A stretch of 64,000 nucleotides of DNA, taken from Pseudoalteromonas phenolica (GTDB taxonomy: Bacteria; Pseudomonadota; Gammaproteobacteria; Enterobacterales; Alteromonadaceae). Where the stretch lies: contig NZ_PNEC01000021.1 of assembly GCF_005886345.1 (NCBI RefSeq), positions 62,001 to 126,000 on the forward strand, given 5' to 3'. The notes beneath the pieces were generated by a model, which saw only the letters and a list, made by a program, of their open reading frames with translations, ran no database searches and was not told the origin of the DNA. Below, one piece after another: positions 17,593-26,299 of the stretch. How positions within the stretch are numbered: position 1 is the stretch's first letter; every line of letters begins with the position of its first letter. The translations under genes were made by a program, and so were the position numbers.

Positions 17593-19233
17593 TTATCGAT
17601 TTTGCTTATAGTAAGCAATTAATCCTGATGTCGAGCTATCATGTTGGTGCTCAACATTTTCTTCTGTTAACTCTTTTTCAATAGCTGATGCTAAGCCTTT
17701 GCCAAGCTCTACACCCCATTGATCAAAAGAGCAAATCTCTAAAATTACACCTTGGCAGAAAATTTTGTGTTCATACAAGGCGATTAATCGACCCACTGCT
17801 TTAGCATCAACTACATCTAATATCATAGATGTTGTTGGACGATTACCTTGGTGAATTTTATGCGCAATTAATTGCTCAATTTCTGCTTCAGATTTGCCTT
17901 TTGCAGTTAAATCTGCACGAACCTGCTCAGCATCAACACCCGCCATCATGGCTTCAGTTTGTGCGAAGAAGTTCGATAATAAAATATCGTGATGCTGACC
18001 AATTTTATGCTGTGGTTTCAACGACGCAATAAAATCAGCAGGTACAATCGTATTACCTTGGTGTAAGTACTGATAAAATGCGTGCTGACCATTAATACCT
18101 GTCATACCCCAAATAAGCGGGACAGTTGTATATGGCACTTGGCGACCATCAAATGACACGTGCTTACCATTACTTTCCATCTCACCCTGTTGTAAGTAAG
18201 CTGGAAGCATATGTAGCGCTTGATCGTAAGGTAAAATTGCTTGCGCTGCGTGACCTAAAAAGCTGGTATTCCAAACGCTTAAAAGTGCCATGACTAGAGG
18301 AATATTGTCTTCAAATTTAGCCATTTTGAAGTGCTCGTCGATTTCGAAAGCGCCTTCCAACACAGCTTCAAACTGCTCGTAACCTAAATAAAGTGCGATT
18401 GGTAAGCCGATAGCGCTCCAAAGAGAGAAGCGACCACCAACCCAATCCCACATGGTAAATACATTTTCGTCTGCTATACCAAACGCACGTGTTTTCTCTA
18501 GGTTGGTACTTACGGCAACGAAGTGCTTTGCAATGTCAGCTTTTGATGCATCAGACTCTAAGAACCACGCAACAGATGAACGTGCATTGGTCATTGTTTC
18601 AGACGTTGTAAACGTTTTTGAAGAAATCACAAATAACGTCGTCTCAGGGTTTAAGCCTGCAAGTGCTTGGTATAACTGAACACCATCAACGTTCGAAACA
18701 TAATGTACATTTAACGTGTCATCAGCGTAAGCTTTTAACGCTTCAGTTGCCATTTGAGGGCCTAGGTTAGAACCACCGACACCAATTGCAACAACATCTT
18801 TTACTGACTCGCCTGTAAAGCCTAACCACTCACCTGAACGCACTTTTTCAGTGAATGCTTTAATTTTTTCAAGTTCGGCGTTTACTAATGGCATGACATC
18901 TTCACCATCTACTTCAACCACTGAATTTGAACGATTTCTTAGTGCAGTATGTAACACAGCTCTGTCTTCAGTGATGTTAATTTTCTCACCTGAAAACATT
19001 TTTTCGCGCCAAGCTGCAATATCGCATTGCTCGGCAAGTTGAATCAATTGAGAAAATGCAGCATCATCAATAAGTTGTTTAGAGAAGTCAAAAAGAAGGC
19101 CAGGAACCTGAGTAGAAAACTTTTCAAAACGCTTATTGTCATTAGCAAACAACGTTTTAAGATGTTGTTGCTTTAAGCTTTCTGCTGATTTTTCGAGTGC
19201 TTGCCAGCTACTTAGTTCACTTCGGCAGTTCAT
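17593..19233 (-). CDS. pgi: Glucose-6-phosphate isomerase
   Basis: This enzyme interconverts glucose-6-phosphate and fructose-6-phosphate. It is 546 aa, matching the E. coli enzyme (549). Visible motifs are GVGGSNLGP (sugar-phosphate binding), SKTFTTSETMTNA (phosphate loop), GGRFSLWSAIGLP (PGI signature 1), the catalytic histidine in GINGQHAFYQ, and the C-terminal FDQWGVELGKGLA with the essential lysine. The ATG is preceded by GAGGAA. The -35 box of its predicted promoter lies inside a perfect LacI-type palindrome, and a second, different palindrome lies between it and the divergent regulator gene. It may be cotranscribed with zwf-pgl, since no clear terminator separates them. Confidence 0.97.
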   Translation of the reverse strand: MNCRSELSSWQALEKSAESLKQQHLKTLFANDNKRFEKFSTQVPGLLFDFSKQLIDDAAFSQLIQLAEQCDIAAWREKMFSGEKINITEDRAVLHTALRNRSNSVVEVDGEDVMPLVNAELEKIKAFTEKVRSGEWLGFTGESVKDVVAIGVGGSNLGPQMATEALKAYADDTLNVHYVSNVDGVQLYQALAGLNPETTLFVISSKTFTTSETMTNARSSVAWFLESDASKADIAKHFVAVSTNLEKTRAFGIADENVFTMWDWVGGRFSLWSAIGLPIALYLGYEQFEAVLEGAFEIDEHFKMAKFEDNIPLVMALLSVWNTSFLGHAAQAILPYDQALHMLPAYLQQGEMESNGKHVSFDGRQVPYTTVPLIWGMTGINGQHAFYQYLHQGNTIVPADFIASLKPQHKIGQHHDILLSNFFAQTEAMMAGVDAEQVRADLTAKGKSEAEIEQLIAHKIHQGNRPTTSMILDVVDAKAVGRLIALYEHKIFCQGVILEICSFDQWGVELGKGLASAIEKELTEENVEHQHDSSTSGLIAYYKQNR

Positions 19234-19307
19234 AATTAGTTCCTCTAAACACGATTGTGCACATACTTAAAAATTGAAAACGGCACTAGTTTTATTTTTA
19301 TGCGTTA

Positions 19308-19336
19308 ACCATAAGTTAAATTGACAGCGCTGTCAA
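19308..19336 (-). promoter_or_regulatory. Sigma-70 promoter candidate of pgi
   Basis: On the minus strand TTGACA (19336-19331), a perfect -35 box, is followed after 17 bp by TATGGT (19313-19308). The -35 lies within the palindrome 19319-19338, so repressor binding would exclude RNA polymerase. Confidence 0.6.
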
Positions 19337-19338
19337 TT
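19319..19338. promoter_or_regulatory. LacI-type operator at pgi
   Basis: AATTGACAGCGCTGTCAATT is a perfect 20-bp palindrome with central CpG. It has the same 14-bp core as the site at 15024 upstream of the TonB receptor gene. Confidence 0.8.
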
Positions 19339-19387
19339 GGCTAATTTCCAATTTTAGAATGTGGATAATACCTGAATATTTTAAAAA

Positions 19388-19401
19388 TGACACCGGTATC
19401 A
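19388..19401. promoter_or_regulatory. LacI-type operator, second class, between pgi and lacI-type gene
   Basis: TGACACCGGTATCA differs by one base from the perfect palindrome TGACACCGGTGTCA found twice upstream of edd. It lies in the divergent region and could serve pgi, the regulator gene, or both. Confidence 0.6.
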
Positions 19402-19525
19402 GTTAAATATTTATTTACAGATATGATGCTATTTTTTTCCTTTCCTGGTTAAAATAGTGAATCATCATTACCATTTAATGAAATATGAGCCCGTTTTGCT
19501 CTCTCACAATATAGAATAATAAATT

Positions 19526-20560
19526 ATGAAAGTGACTATAAATGATGTCGCCAAGCTAGCTGGCGTATCGATGAAAACAGTTTCGCGAGTTATCAATAAA
19601 GAACCATCAGTACGCAAGAAAACGTACGATATAGTAATGAGCGCGGTTAAAGAGCTTAATTACCAACCAAACATCGCTGCGCGCAACTTAGCTGGTACAT
19701 CTTCCTTCGCTGTCGCTTTAGTTTATGATAATCCCAATGCTTATTATGTAATCGATATGCAAAATGGTGTGCTTTCTCGCTGTAAAGATGAAGGCTATGA
19801 ACTAGTTATCCATCCGTGCAGTAGCACTGATGCTCAGATGCAAGATGAATTTAAAACCATGATCCAACGCTCTCGTCTTGCAGGCTTAGTACTTACCCCG
19901 CCTCTCTCAGAGCAACAAGATATTATTAATTTGTTAGATGAGATGAGTATGCCTTACGTCAGATTATTATCTGGAAGAGAAGAGCAAAATGAAGGTAAGA
20001 ATAACTCAATCCTTGTAAATGACTTTGCAGCAGCATACGAAATCACTGAACACCACATTCATCATGGCCACAAAAACATCGCTTTTGTTTTAGGCGATAA
20101 AGAGCATAAATCGACAACTGAACGTTTTGCAGGTTATTTGCAGGCTCTCAAAGATAATGATTTGTCATTTAACCCTTCTCTTGTTTTTGAAGGACATTAC
20201 TCTTTCGAGTCGGGTGTAAATGGCGCTAAACACTTGTTAGCTGATAATAATAAGCTTGGTGTGACAGCTATACTAGGTGGTAACGATGAGGTTGCAGCTG
20301 GTGCTTTATTTGCTGCTAGGTTGATGAATATTGAGATCCCAGCTCAATTGTCTATATCCGGATTCGAAGACTCTCCGTTCTCTCGTCAAACATGGCCAAA
20401 ATTAACAACCGCTCACCAGGCAAATAATGTTATTTCAGAACATGCTGCTCGACTATTATTCAGTAAAACAAGAAGTAGCCGAAAACAAGAAAAAGACATA
20501 ATCACAAACTTTACGCCTTCGATTGTGGTCAGAGAAAGCACTGGCCCAGCACCACTCTAA
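19526..20560 (+). CDS. LacI/GalR-family transcriptional regulator
   Basis: This 344-aa regulator has an N-terminal helix-turn-helix (residues 4-24, TINDVAKLAGVSMKTVSRVI), the hinge-helix region AARNLAG (about 56-62) and a periplasmic-binding-protein-like effector domain (about 65-335). It is divergent from pgi, with palindromic LacI-type sites in the 292-bp gap. It is the best local candidate for binding TGACAGCGCTGTCA and/or TGACACCGGTGTCA, which would tie pgi, the TonB/halogenase cluster and edd-eda-gap to one sugar signal. The sequence cannot show which of the two classes it binds. The start ATG lacks a strong ribosome-binding site. The effector sugar is unknown. Confidence 0.93.
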   Translation: MKVTINDVAKLAGVSMKTVSRVINKEPSVRKKTYDIVMSAVKELNYQPNIAARNLAGTSSFAVALVYDNPNAYYVIDMQNGVLSRCKDEGYELVIHPCSSTDAQMQDEFKTMIQRSRLAGLVLTPPLSEQQDIINLLDEMSMPYVRLLSGREEQNEGKNNSILVNDFAAAYEITEHHIHHGHKNIAFVLGDKEHKSTTERFAGYLQALKDNDLSFNPSLVFEGHYSFESGVNGAKHLLADNNKLGVTAILGGNDEVAAGALFAARLMNIEIPAQLSISGFEDSPFSRQTWPKLTTAHQANNVISEHAARLLFSKTRSSRKQEKDIITNFTPSIVVRESTGPAPL

Positions 20561-20595
20561 GCGGTATTTAACGAGCTGGAGCCTCACTAAGTTTT

Positions 20596-20629
20596 CAATA
20601 AAAAAGCGCCGAAAGGCGCTTTTTTATTG
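20596..20629. terminator. Shared bidirectional terminator between lacI-type gene and alaA
   Basis: CAATAAAAAAGCGCC and GGCGCTTTTTTATTG are perfect 15-nt arms around GAAA, with T-runs on both strands. The right arm overlaps the alaA stop codon (20624-20626), so it ends the regulator transcript and overlaps the very end of the alaA reading frame. Confidence 0.9.
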
Positions 20630-21838
20630 GCTATAATTTGCAAAAAACCGTTGCATCTTATCCATAGCCGGAACAAGTTCATCTTTATGCGGTAAGAAAA
20701 CTAACCTGAAATGATCTGGTCTAGGCCAATTAAATGCTCGGCCATGAACCAACAATATCTTTTCTTGCTTTAATAGATCTAACATCATTTTTTCATCATT
20801 CGTGACATTAAACTTTTCAACGTCTATTTTAGCAAAGGCATACAGTGCCCCCTTTGGTTTCACACAACTGATCCCTTCAATTGCATTTAACCCGTTATAC
20901 GCAATATTTCTTTGTTCAAATAACCTACCGCCGGGTTCAATTAAACTATCTATGGATTGAACACCGCCAAGTGCTTGCTGGATAGCAAACTGAGCAGGCA
21001 CATTGGCACACAATCGCATTGAAGCCAAAATATCGAGTCCAGTTATAAGATCACTCATGGCTTCTATATTGCCGCTGAGTATCATCCAACCCATTCTGAG
21101 ACCCGCAGCACGATATGTCTTGGCTAAACCATTAAAAGTAATAACTGGTAAATCGTCACATAATGCTGCAATTGAAAAATGCTCTACCCCATCGTAAAGG
21201 ATCTTCTCATATATTTCGTCACTTAAGATCAGTAATTGATGTTCTCTTGCAACCTTAACTAATTCTTCTAACAGTGCTTTCTCATATACTGCACCAGTTG
21301 GGTTATTCGGATTAATTAAAACAATTGCCTTGGTTTTATCTGTAATTTTTGAGCGTATATCGGCAATATCAGGAAACCAATCTTGCTCTTCATCACATAA
21401 ATAGTGAACTGGTTTGCCACCAGACAACTTCACTGATGCCGTCCATAGAGGATAATCAGGCGCGGGGATCAATACTTCATCACCAGAATTTAATAACGCC
21501 TGCGTCGTCATTTGGATAAGTTCGCTGACACCATTGCCAATATAGATATTGTCTACACTAATATGAGGTAATTGCTTTTGTTGGTAATGCTGATAAACAG
21601 CAACGCGAGCAGAATATAACCCTTTAGAATCACAGTAACCTTGCGCTGAATAAAGATTACGAATGATATCTCGATGCATATCTTCTGGCATATCAAAACC
21701 AAATGCAGCAGGGTTGCCAACATTTAATTTTAATACTTTCAGACCATCGTCTTCCATTTGTTTTGCCTGTTGTAATACAGGACCACGAATATCATAGCAA
21801 ACGCCATGTAATTTATTGCTTTTTGTGATTTTAGACAT
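20624..21838 (-). CDS. alaA: Alanine transaminase AlaA (PLP-dependent)
   Basis: This class I/II aminotransferase has 404 aa, like E. coli AlaA (YfbQ, 405). It converts pyruvate and glutamate to alanine and 2-oxoglutarate. Visible motifs are LNVGNPAAFGF near the N terminus, the cofactor-contacting INPNNPTG, SDEIYEKILYDG, and the Schiff-base lysine in FNGLAKTYRAAGLRMGW (about residue 240). The C-terminal FRLVFLP arginine binds the substrate carboxylate. The ATG follows a GGGGGA ribosome-binding site. It is convergent with the LacI-type gene and shares a terminator with it. Confidence 0.93.
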   Translation of the reverse strand: MSKITKSNKLHGVCYDIRGPVLQQAKQMEDDGLKVLKLNVGNPAAFGFDMPEDMHRDIIRNLYSAQGYCDSKGLYSARVAVYQHYQQKQLPHISVDNIYIGNGVSELIQMTTQALLNSGDEVLIPAPDYPLWTASVKLSGGKPVHYLCDEEQDWFPDIADIRSKITDKTKAIVLINPNNPTGAVYEKALLEELVKVAREHQLLILSDEIYEKILYDGVEHFSIAALCDDLPVITFNGLAKTYRAAGLRMGWMILSGNIEAMSDLITGLDILASMRLCANVPAQFAIQQALGGVQSIDSLIEPGGRLFEQRNIAYNGLNAIEGISCVKPKGALYAFAKIDVEKFNVTNDEKMMLDLLKQEKILLVHGRAFNWPRPDHFRLVFLPHKDELVPAMDKMQRFFANYSQ

Positions 21839-21920
21839 ATATCCCCCCAGTCAACTCAGCATAGCTCAAAGCTGACTAAAAAAACTAGAGGGAAATAAGA
21901 GAATTGAAGTGAAATAAATT

Positions 21921-22268
21921 CTAGATACAGTTTATTTCTAGCCATTGTAATAACTGACTTTTTGAGCCAGAAACTTGAGCTGCTAGCCGAGCAAAATTAT
22001 CTTCCATATCAGCTAAATCATCTTGAATAAGTCCCTGCTCAATTGCTCGTGCTAAATTGCTTAAGCTCGTAGCCCCAAACTGCGCTGCGTTAGACTTTAA
22101 ACTATGAGCATGTCGAATAGCTTCTTGCTTATCGTTGTTATAAGCCATTCTTAATTCACTCTCTAGCCTTTCAAATTCACTACAGCAAAACACTACGGTA
22201 TCAGCAAACTGCTCTCCCAGCAGTGCTTGCATCCCGGCTAGCGCATCTTCATTGATTGTTACGTTCAT
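21921..22268 (-). CDS. Hpt (histidine phosphotransfer) domain protein
   Basis: This 115-aa four-helix-bundle protein has the Hpt signature AHSLKSNAAQFGATSLSNLARAIE, where the histidine (about residue 61) is the phosphoacceptor. Free-standing Hpt proteins shuttle phosphate between hybrid sensor kinases and response regulators. No kinase or regulator is adjacent, so its partners are encoded elsewhere. The lone receiver at 168-581 is one possible partner but there is no direct evidence. The ATG is preceded by AAGAGAA. It is divergent from the DTW-domain gene. Confidence 0.88.
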   Translation of the reverse strand: MNVTINEDALAGMQALLGEQFADTVVFCCSEFERLESELRMAYNNDKQEAIRHAHSLKSNAAQFGATSLSNLARAIEQGLIQDDLADMEDNFARLAAQVSGSKSQLLQWLEINCI

Positions 22269-22380
22269 AACTGTTCTCTTTCGTTATGTCTTTAAATAAT
22301 GTAGTAAAATACAAGCTTGATGGCAAAAGATAATCTTCAATATGATAAAATCAGCTTAGTTTACGAGCTTGAAAACGAAA

Positions 22381-22980
22381 ATGAAACGATCAAACTGTAC
22401 AAAATGTCATTATCCTGTAACAACGTGTGTCTGCGAGTACGTCTCTAAAAAAGTAAACAACCGTACCAGAATTATTATCTTGCAGCACCCTGACGAAGTA
22501 AACTTGGCTAAAAATACCGTTCGCCTTTTACAGCTACAATTAAGCGATATACAAGTTGTTGTTGGTGAATCCGAAAGTGACTTCGAATCAGTTCTCATGG
22601 GCTTACCTAAAGAAAGCACCGCACTTTTATATCCTGGCAAAGATACTATTGATGTACATAACTGTTCATCACTTGAACCACAACTCACGCATTTGCTAGT
22701 TATTGATGGTACTTGGAAGAAAACCAATAAAATTTTTGCTTTAAACCCTTATTTGCATGAGTTACAGAAAATCAGTTTTTCAACTATACCTGAGAACCAA
22801 TATCATATCCGTAAGGCAGAGCAAAGCTACAGTCTCTCGACTTTAGAAGCGGTTGGGCACTTTATTCATATTGTTGACGGCTGTGATAATCAGCCTTTGT
22901 TGCATCTTCTTAATGGTATGATTGAACAACAAACCAAGTTTATGCCTGAAAATGTTAAAGCAAGGTACTTTGAAGAATAA
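22381..22980 (+). CDS. tapT: DTW-domain tRNA-uridine aminocarboxypropyltransferase
   Basis: The 199-aa protein belongs to the DTW family (YfiP/TapT), which transfers the aminocarboxypropyl group of SAM to uridine (acp3U) in tRNA variable loops. An N-terminal zinc-type cluster CTKCHYPVTTCVC (about residues 5-17) is followed by ILQHPDE, LLYPG, and the family motif as DGTWKKTNKI (DGTW in place of the eponymous DTW context), then RKAEQSYSLSTLEA. The ATG at 22381 is preferred over a TTG 12 bp upstream. The CLCA_X-type gene begins 2 bp after its stop, so the two form an operon. The gene symbol is given by homology. Confidence 0.85.
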   Translation: MKRSNCTKCHYPVTTCVCEYVSKKVNNRTRIIILQHPDEVNLAKNTVRLLQLQLSDIQVVVGESESDFESVLMGLPKESTALLYPGKDTIDVHNCSSLEPQLTHLLVIDGTWKKTNKIFALNPYLHELQKISFSTIPENQYHIRKAEQSYSLSTLEAVGHFIHIVDGCDNQPLLHLLNGMIEQQTKFMPENVKARYFEE

Positions 22981-22982
22981 CT

Positions 22983-23759
22983 ATGGCAAGGCTGACAAAT
23001 GAGTTTTATAGACAAGGGCCAGATTATCGTTTTGGCGATCAAGTTTTATTTGAAGAGATTAAGCATACTTTTGGTTTTAAAACCATTACTGTTGGTGCTT
23101 GGGTAAATAAAGAAGAAAGACTTATTGCTGCAAATTTAATTTATGACAGCTTGGCTGATCTCACGCAAATATTGAATATACCTCCAGAAGTAATAGGCCT
23201 TAGAAACTCTTTAAGCTTAAGCTTTGGCTCTGGTGGTCAAAAAGGCGTCCAGGCCCACTATGATAGTAATGGAAAAATTCTAGCTTTAGCTAAAAATGCA
23301 GGTGCAGGGGCACTGGCGCACGAGTGGTGGCACGCATTTGATCATTACATCTGTAAATTCTTATACCCAAACAGCCAATATTTTGATTTTGCCTCAGTAA
23401 AATGGCTTACAGAAGAGTCTTATTACCCTCACCCACTTAATGATGAGCTCTCAAACTTTTATAAACACTGCTTTTTAGATGAAACGGGTAAGCAAGAAAG
23501 TACTTTCTTCAAAAAATCGATTATGCTCGATAAAACCTATCAACAAAATTATTTCAGCCGTCCGCAAGAAATAACAGCCCGTGCATTTGAGTCCTGCATC
23601 GGCCACCATACTGAAATTACAAATCACTATTTAGTGTCTGGTGTGAAAAAAAGTCAGCTCGCCCAACAAGGTGGTTTTCCTGATAAAGCACTTCGAACAC
23701 AGTTACAATCTAGTATCTATCGTTATTTCAACGCACTAGCAATTGCTTTACATCAATAA
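22983..23759 (+). CDS. CLCA_X family protein, putative zinc metallopeptidase
   Basis: This 258-aa protein is of the type annotated as CLCA_X. The key feature is GALAHEWWHAFDHYIC, a zincin-like HExxH variant (HEWWH, about residues 113-117) with further His/Asp that could bind metal. Upstream is GSGGQKGVQAHYD. The core resembles the LPD1-type domain of large polyvalent proteins. Proteolysis has not been shown, so the function is a guess. It starts 2 bp after tapT and its last 32 bp overlap, tail to tail, the end of the EAL gene on the other strand. Confidence 0.75.
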   Translation: MARLTNEFYRQGPDYRFGDQVLFEEIKHTFGFKTITVGAWVNKEERLIAANLIYDSLADLTQILNIPPEVIGLRNSLSLSFGSGGQKGVQAHYDSNGKILALAKNAGAGALAHEWWHAFDHYICKFLYPNSQYFDFASVKWLTEESYYPHPLNDELSNFYKHCFLDETGKQESTFFKKSIMLDKTYQQNYFSRPQEITARAFESCIGHHTEITNHYLVSGVKKSQLAQQGGFPDKALRTQLQSSIYRYFNALAIALHQ

Positions 23760-26196
23760 CTTGATTTGCCTCACCAAGCCACTGTAAATACTCTTCAAAT
23801 TTAATCGGTTTAGAAATAAAATAGCCTTGTGCTATATCGCAACCATAATGCAATAATTTATTGTAACTTGCTAAATTTTCAACCCCTTCAGCAACTACCA
23901 TCGACCCCAAACTTTTTGCCATATCACAAGTCGTTTTACAGATAGTTTGATTTTTACTAGAGCTCTCAATATCAATAATAAACTGTTTATCTACTTTCAA
24001 TTCATCAAAACCAAGCTCACTCAAATAAGCCAGAGAAGAGTATCCGGTTCCATAATCATCTATCGCAACTTTTACCCCTAAATGGCGATAATCTTCTATC
24101 ACATCTTTTAATTTTCCTTCTCCAGCAATCGCAACTGATTCTGTGATTTCTAAAATAATTCGTGATGGTTCAAGTGACATTTCATTGAGTTGTGTTATAA
24201 GCTGCACAATCAGCTCTTTTCTTGACAGATCCTTTCCTGAAATGTTCAGAGAAAGCATATGATTTGGATATGTTTCCACAATTTTTTTCTGGTAGATTAA
24301 CCCCTGTGAAATAACCCATTCAGTGATCGCATTAATTTGTCCTGATGCCTCTGCAATAGGAATAAACTCATCTGGGGGAATAAAGCCTAAATCAGGGTGT
24401 GACCAACGTAATAAACCTTCGGCACCGTATACTTGCCCATTTTCTATAAGAACTTGGGGCTGTAAATATAACGACAGTTCATTGTTTGAAATTGCGCTTT
24501 GTAGGGAAGCCGACAACTTTAAACGGCGCTCAGCCATTGCAGCTATTGAAGGGTCATAAATATGCCAGTTATCTCCTAATGAATTAGTATCTGCGAGTGC
24601 AAGTAAACTCCTTTGAATTAATAGTTCAGAGTTTATTGCATGTGTGGGGTAATGTGACACGCCCACATTTATTTGATCTGATAGTTGAAAACCTTTGTAC
24701 TCAACTCCTTCTTCAAAAATACCAGAAATAACACAGACATATTGTTCAATTTGTTGAATCGAGAGGTCACCAATCAACACCAAAGCAAAGGTATCATCTG
24801 ATAATTTGTAAAGCTGCTGAGATTGTTCCTCACGCTCCCCCTCAAGGTAAGGGTTGAGTTGAAGCTTCAATCGTTTAAAAAGCACACGCAAGCGTTTATT
24901 CGCATACTCTATTCCAAAACTTAATTTAACTTGATCAGACATCATTGGGCTAAATGTGAATATTGTATGACTCTTTTTTAAAGACACTAACTTATCAAGA
25001 AACTGATGAAGAGCTTGGCGGTTAGCCAACCCCGTATCTTTATCATGTAGGCTGTAAAAAACAAATGAATCTTGTTTTTTCTTATCTAACAAATAAATTA
25101 CCAAGCTAATCAAAATAACATGGATAAATATTAGTAACCTAACGGGCCCGATTAAATCACTCTGTGGAACATCTCCCGCAGCCAACATGATACGACCCAA
25201 CTCGATCATTAAAGCCGGGATCCAACCTATAAACATTGGCCAAAGGAAGGGACGCCTATGACTAAAAGCAACAAAATAGCTTGATAATAAAGTGAGTAAT
25301 AAAAGGCTAAAGCCTACAAGTTGAGCGGTAACTGATACTTGCGCTTGAAATATTAAGGCCAGGCATGCGGCTACCAAGAAAAAGCGTGCAACCGTTTGCG
25401 CCGCCCTATAAATCTTCTTATTTAACTGCTTCAATGCAAAATACTTTGCGGTAAACATAATACTTGCTGCAGAAGTTAAAAACAGCCAACACGCAGTTAA
25501 AGAAGAGATATATTCCGCAATTAGATCTGGTACATAAAAATAGATAACTCCAGTTACCACACTATATTGCACTGCGATAAATACAAAATAAGCACCTAAA
25601 TAACTTAAGTAACTTCGTTTACTGCTCACCGCCATCACTAGCATAAATAACCCAACAAAATACAGCAAACCTAACTCTGTACCATACCAAAATAAGCGTG
25701 TTTGCTTGAGGTTATCAAATTGCTCAGCTGTGATTAACTCTATATTAAGTTGCATAGATTCTGGGTTAGAAACCTCTAAATACACTGAAGTGTTGCTTAT
25801 TTGAGATGTGAGTCTGATATGAGGGAATATTTTAAGCTCAGGAACACTATTATTAAGACGTGAAAAAACTCTTTTATTAACCAACTTATTATCTTGAACC
25901 CAATAAAAGGTAATACTACCTAAAGGTAATTTATCTGAATAGAGAACCCAATGCACATTATCGGTTTTAGGTAGCATATTAGGGTCGACCTTAAACCAGT
26001 GCTTGCTTTTAGCTGCAATATGAAGCTTATTTGTTGGCTGGGCATTAAAGCGGCTATCGTTTTGGATCACATCCAAAATCGACATTTGTGTATCTGACAC
26101 ATTCAGATTATGCAAAGTGATAAGTTCTGATTTTGCGCTGAAAGAAAAAACCGTAAATAGAACAGCTAAGCAAAACTTAAACGCCCAAACCCACAT
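23728..26196 (-). CDS. Membrane GGDEF/EAL protein, probable c-di-GMP phosphodiesterase
   Basis: Starting at ATG 26196 (AAGGAG site; a TTG 36 bp upstream is less likely) the protein has 822 aa. Order: signal peptide, periplasmic 7TMR-DISM-like domain (to about 165), seven transmembrane helices (about 170-375), a GGDEF domain, then EAL. The GGDEF active-site motif is replaced by LSDDTF, so no cyclase activity is expected. The EAL domain keeps its metal and catalytic residues (EGLLRW with Gly for Ala, NISGKDLS, EITES, DDYGTGYSS, KVDKQF, AEGVE, QGYF), so it probably hydrolyses c-di-GMP in response to a periplasmic signal. The 3' end overlaps the convergent CLCA_X gene. Confidence 0.93.
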   Translation of the reverse strand: MWVWAFKFCLAVLFTVFSFSAKSELITLHNLNVSDTQMSILDVIQNDSRFNAQPTNKLHIAAKSKHWFKVDPNMLPKTDNVHWVLYSDKLPLGSITFYWVQDNKLVNKRVFSRLNNSVPELKIFPHIRLTSQISNTSVYLEVSNPESMQLNIELITAEQFDNLKQTRLFWYGTELGLLYFVGLFMLVMAVSSKRSYLSYLGAYFVFIAVQYSVVTGVIYFYVPDLIAEYISSLTACWLFLTSAASIMFTAKYFALKQLNKKIYRAAQTVARFFLVAACLALIFQAQVSVTAQLVGFSLLLLTLLSSYFVAFSHRRPFLWPMFIGWIPALMIELGRIMLAAGDVPQSDLIGPVRLLIFIHVILISLVIYLLDKKKQDSFVFYSLHDKDTGLANRQALHQFLDKLVSLKKSHTIFTFSPMMSDQVKLSFGIEYANKRLRVLFKRLKLQLNPYLEGEREEQSQQLYKLSDDTFALVLIGDLSIQQIEQYVCVISGIFEEGVEYKGFQLSDQINVGVSHYPTHAINSELLIQRSLLALADTNSLGDNWHIYDPSIAAMAERRLKLSASLQSAISNNELSLYLQPQVLIENGQVYGAEGLLRWSHPDLGFIPPDEFIPIAEASGQINAITEWVISQGLIYQKKIVETYPNHMLSLNISGKDLSRKELIVQLITQLNEMSLEPSRIILEITESVAIAGEGKLKDVIEDYRHLGVKVAIDDYGTGYSSLAYLSELGFDELKVDKQFIIDIESSSKNQTICKTTCDMAKSLGSMVVAEGVENLASYNKLLHYGCDIAQGYFISKPIKFEEYLQWLGEANQVIDVKQLLVR

Positions 26197-26299
26197 ACCA
26201 TCTCCTTGAACTTCAGCTTGTCGCTCAATCAATAAGTATGCAGATTTTAATGGGTTTCGCCAGATTTAAAGTGTAAATTTTTATGCTAAATTAAATGTA

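Noticed and set aside
22410..22727. 105-codon open frame on the minus strand
   Set aside because: It lies entirely within tapT in the opposite frame, lacks a ribosome-binding site and has a cysteine/serine-rich composition typical of a shadow frame.
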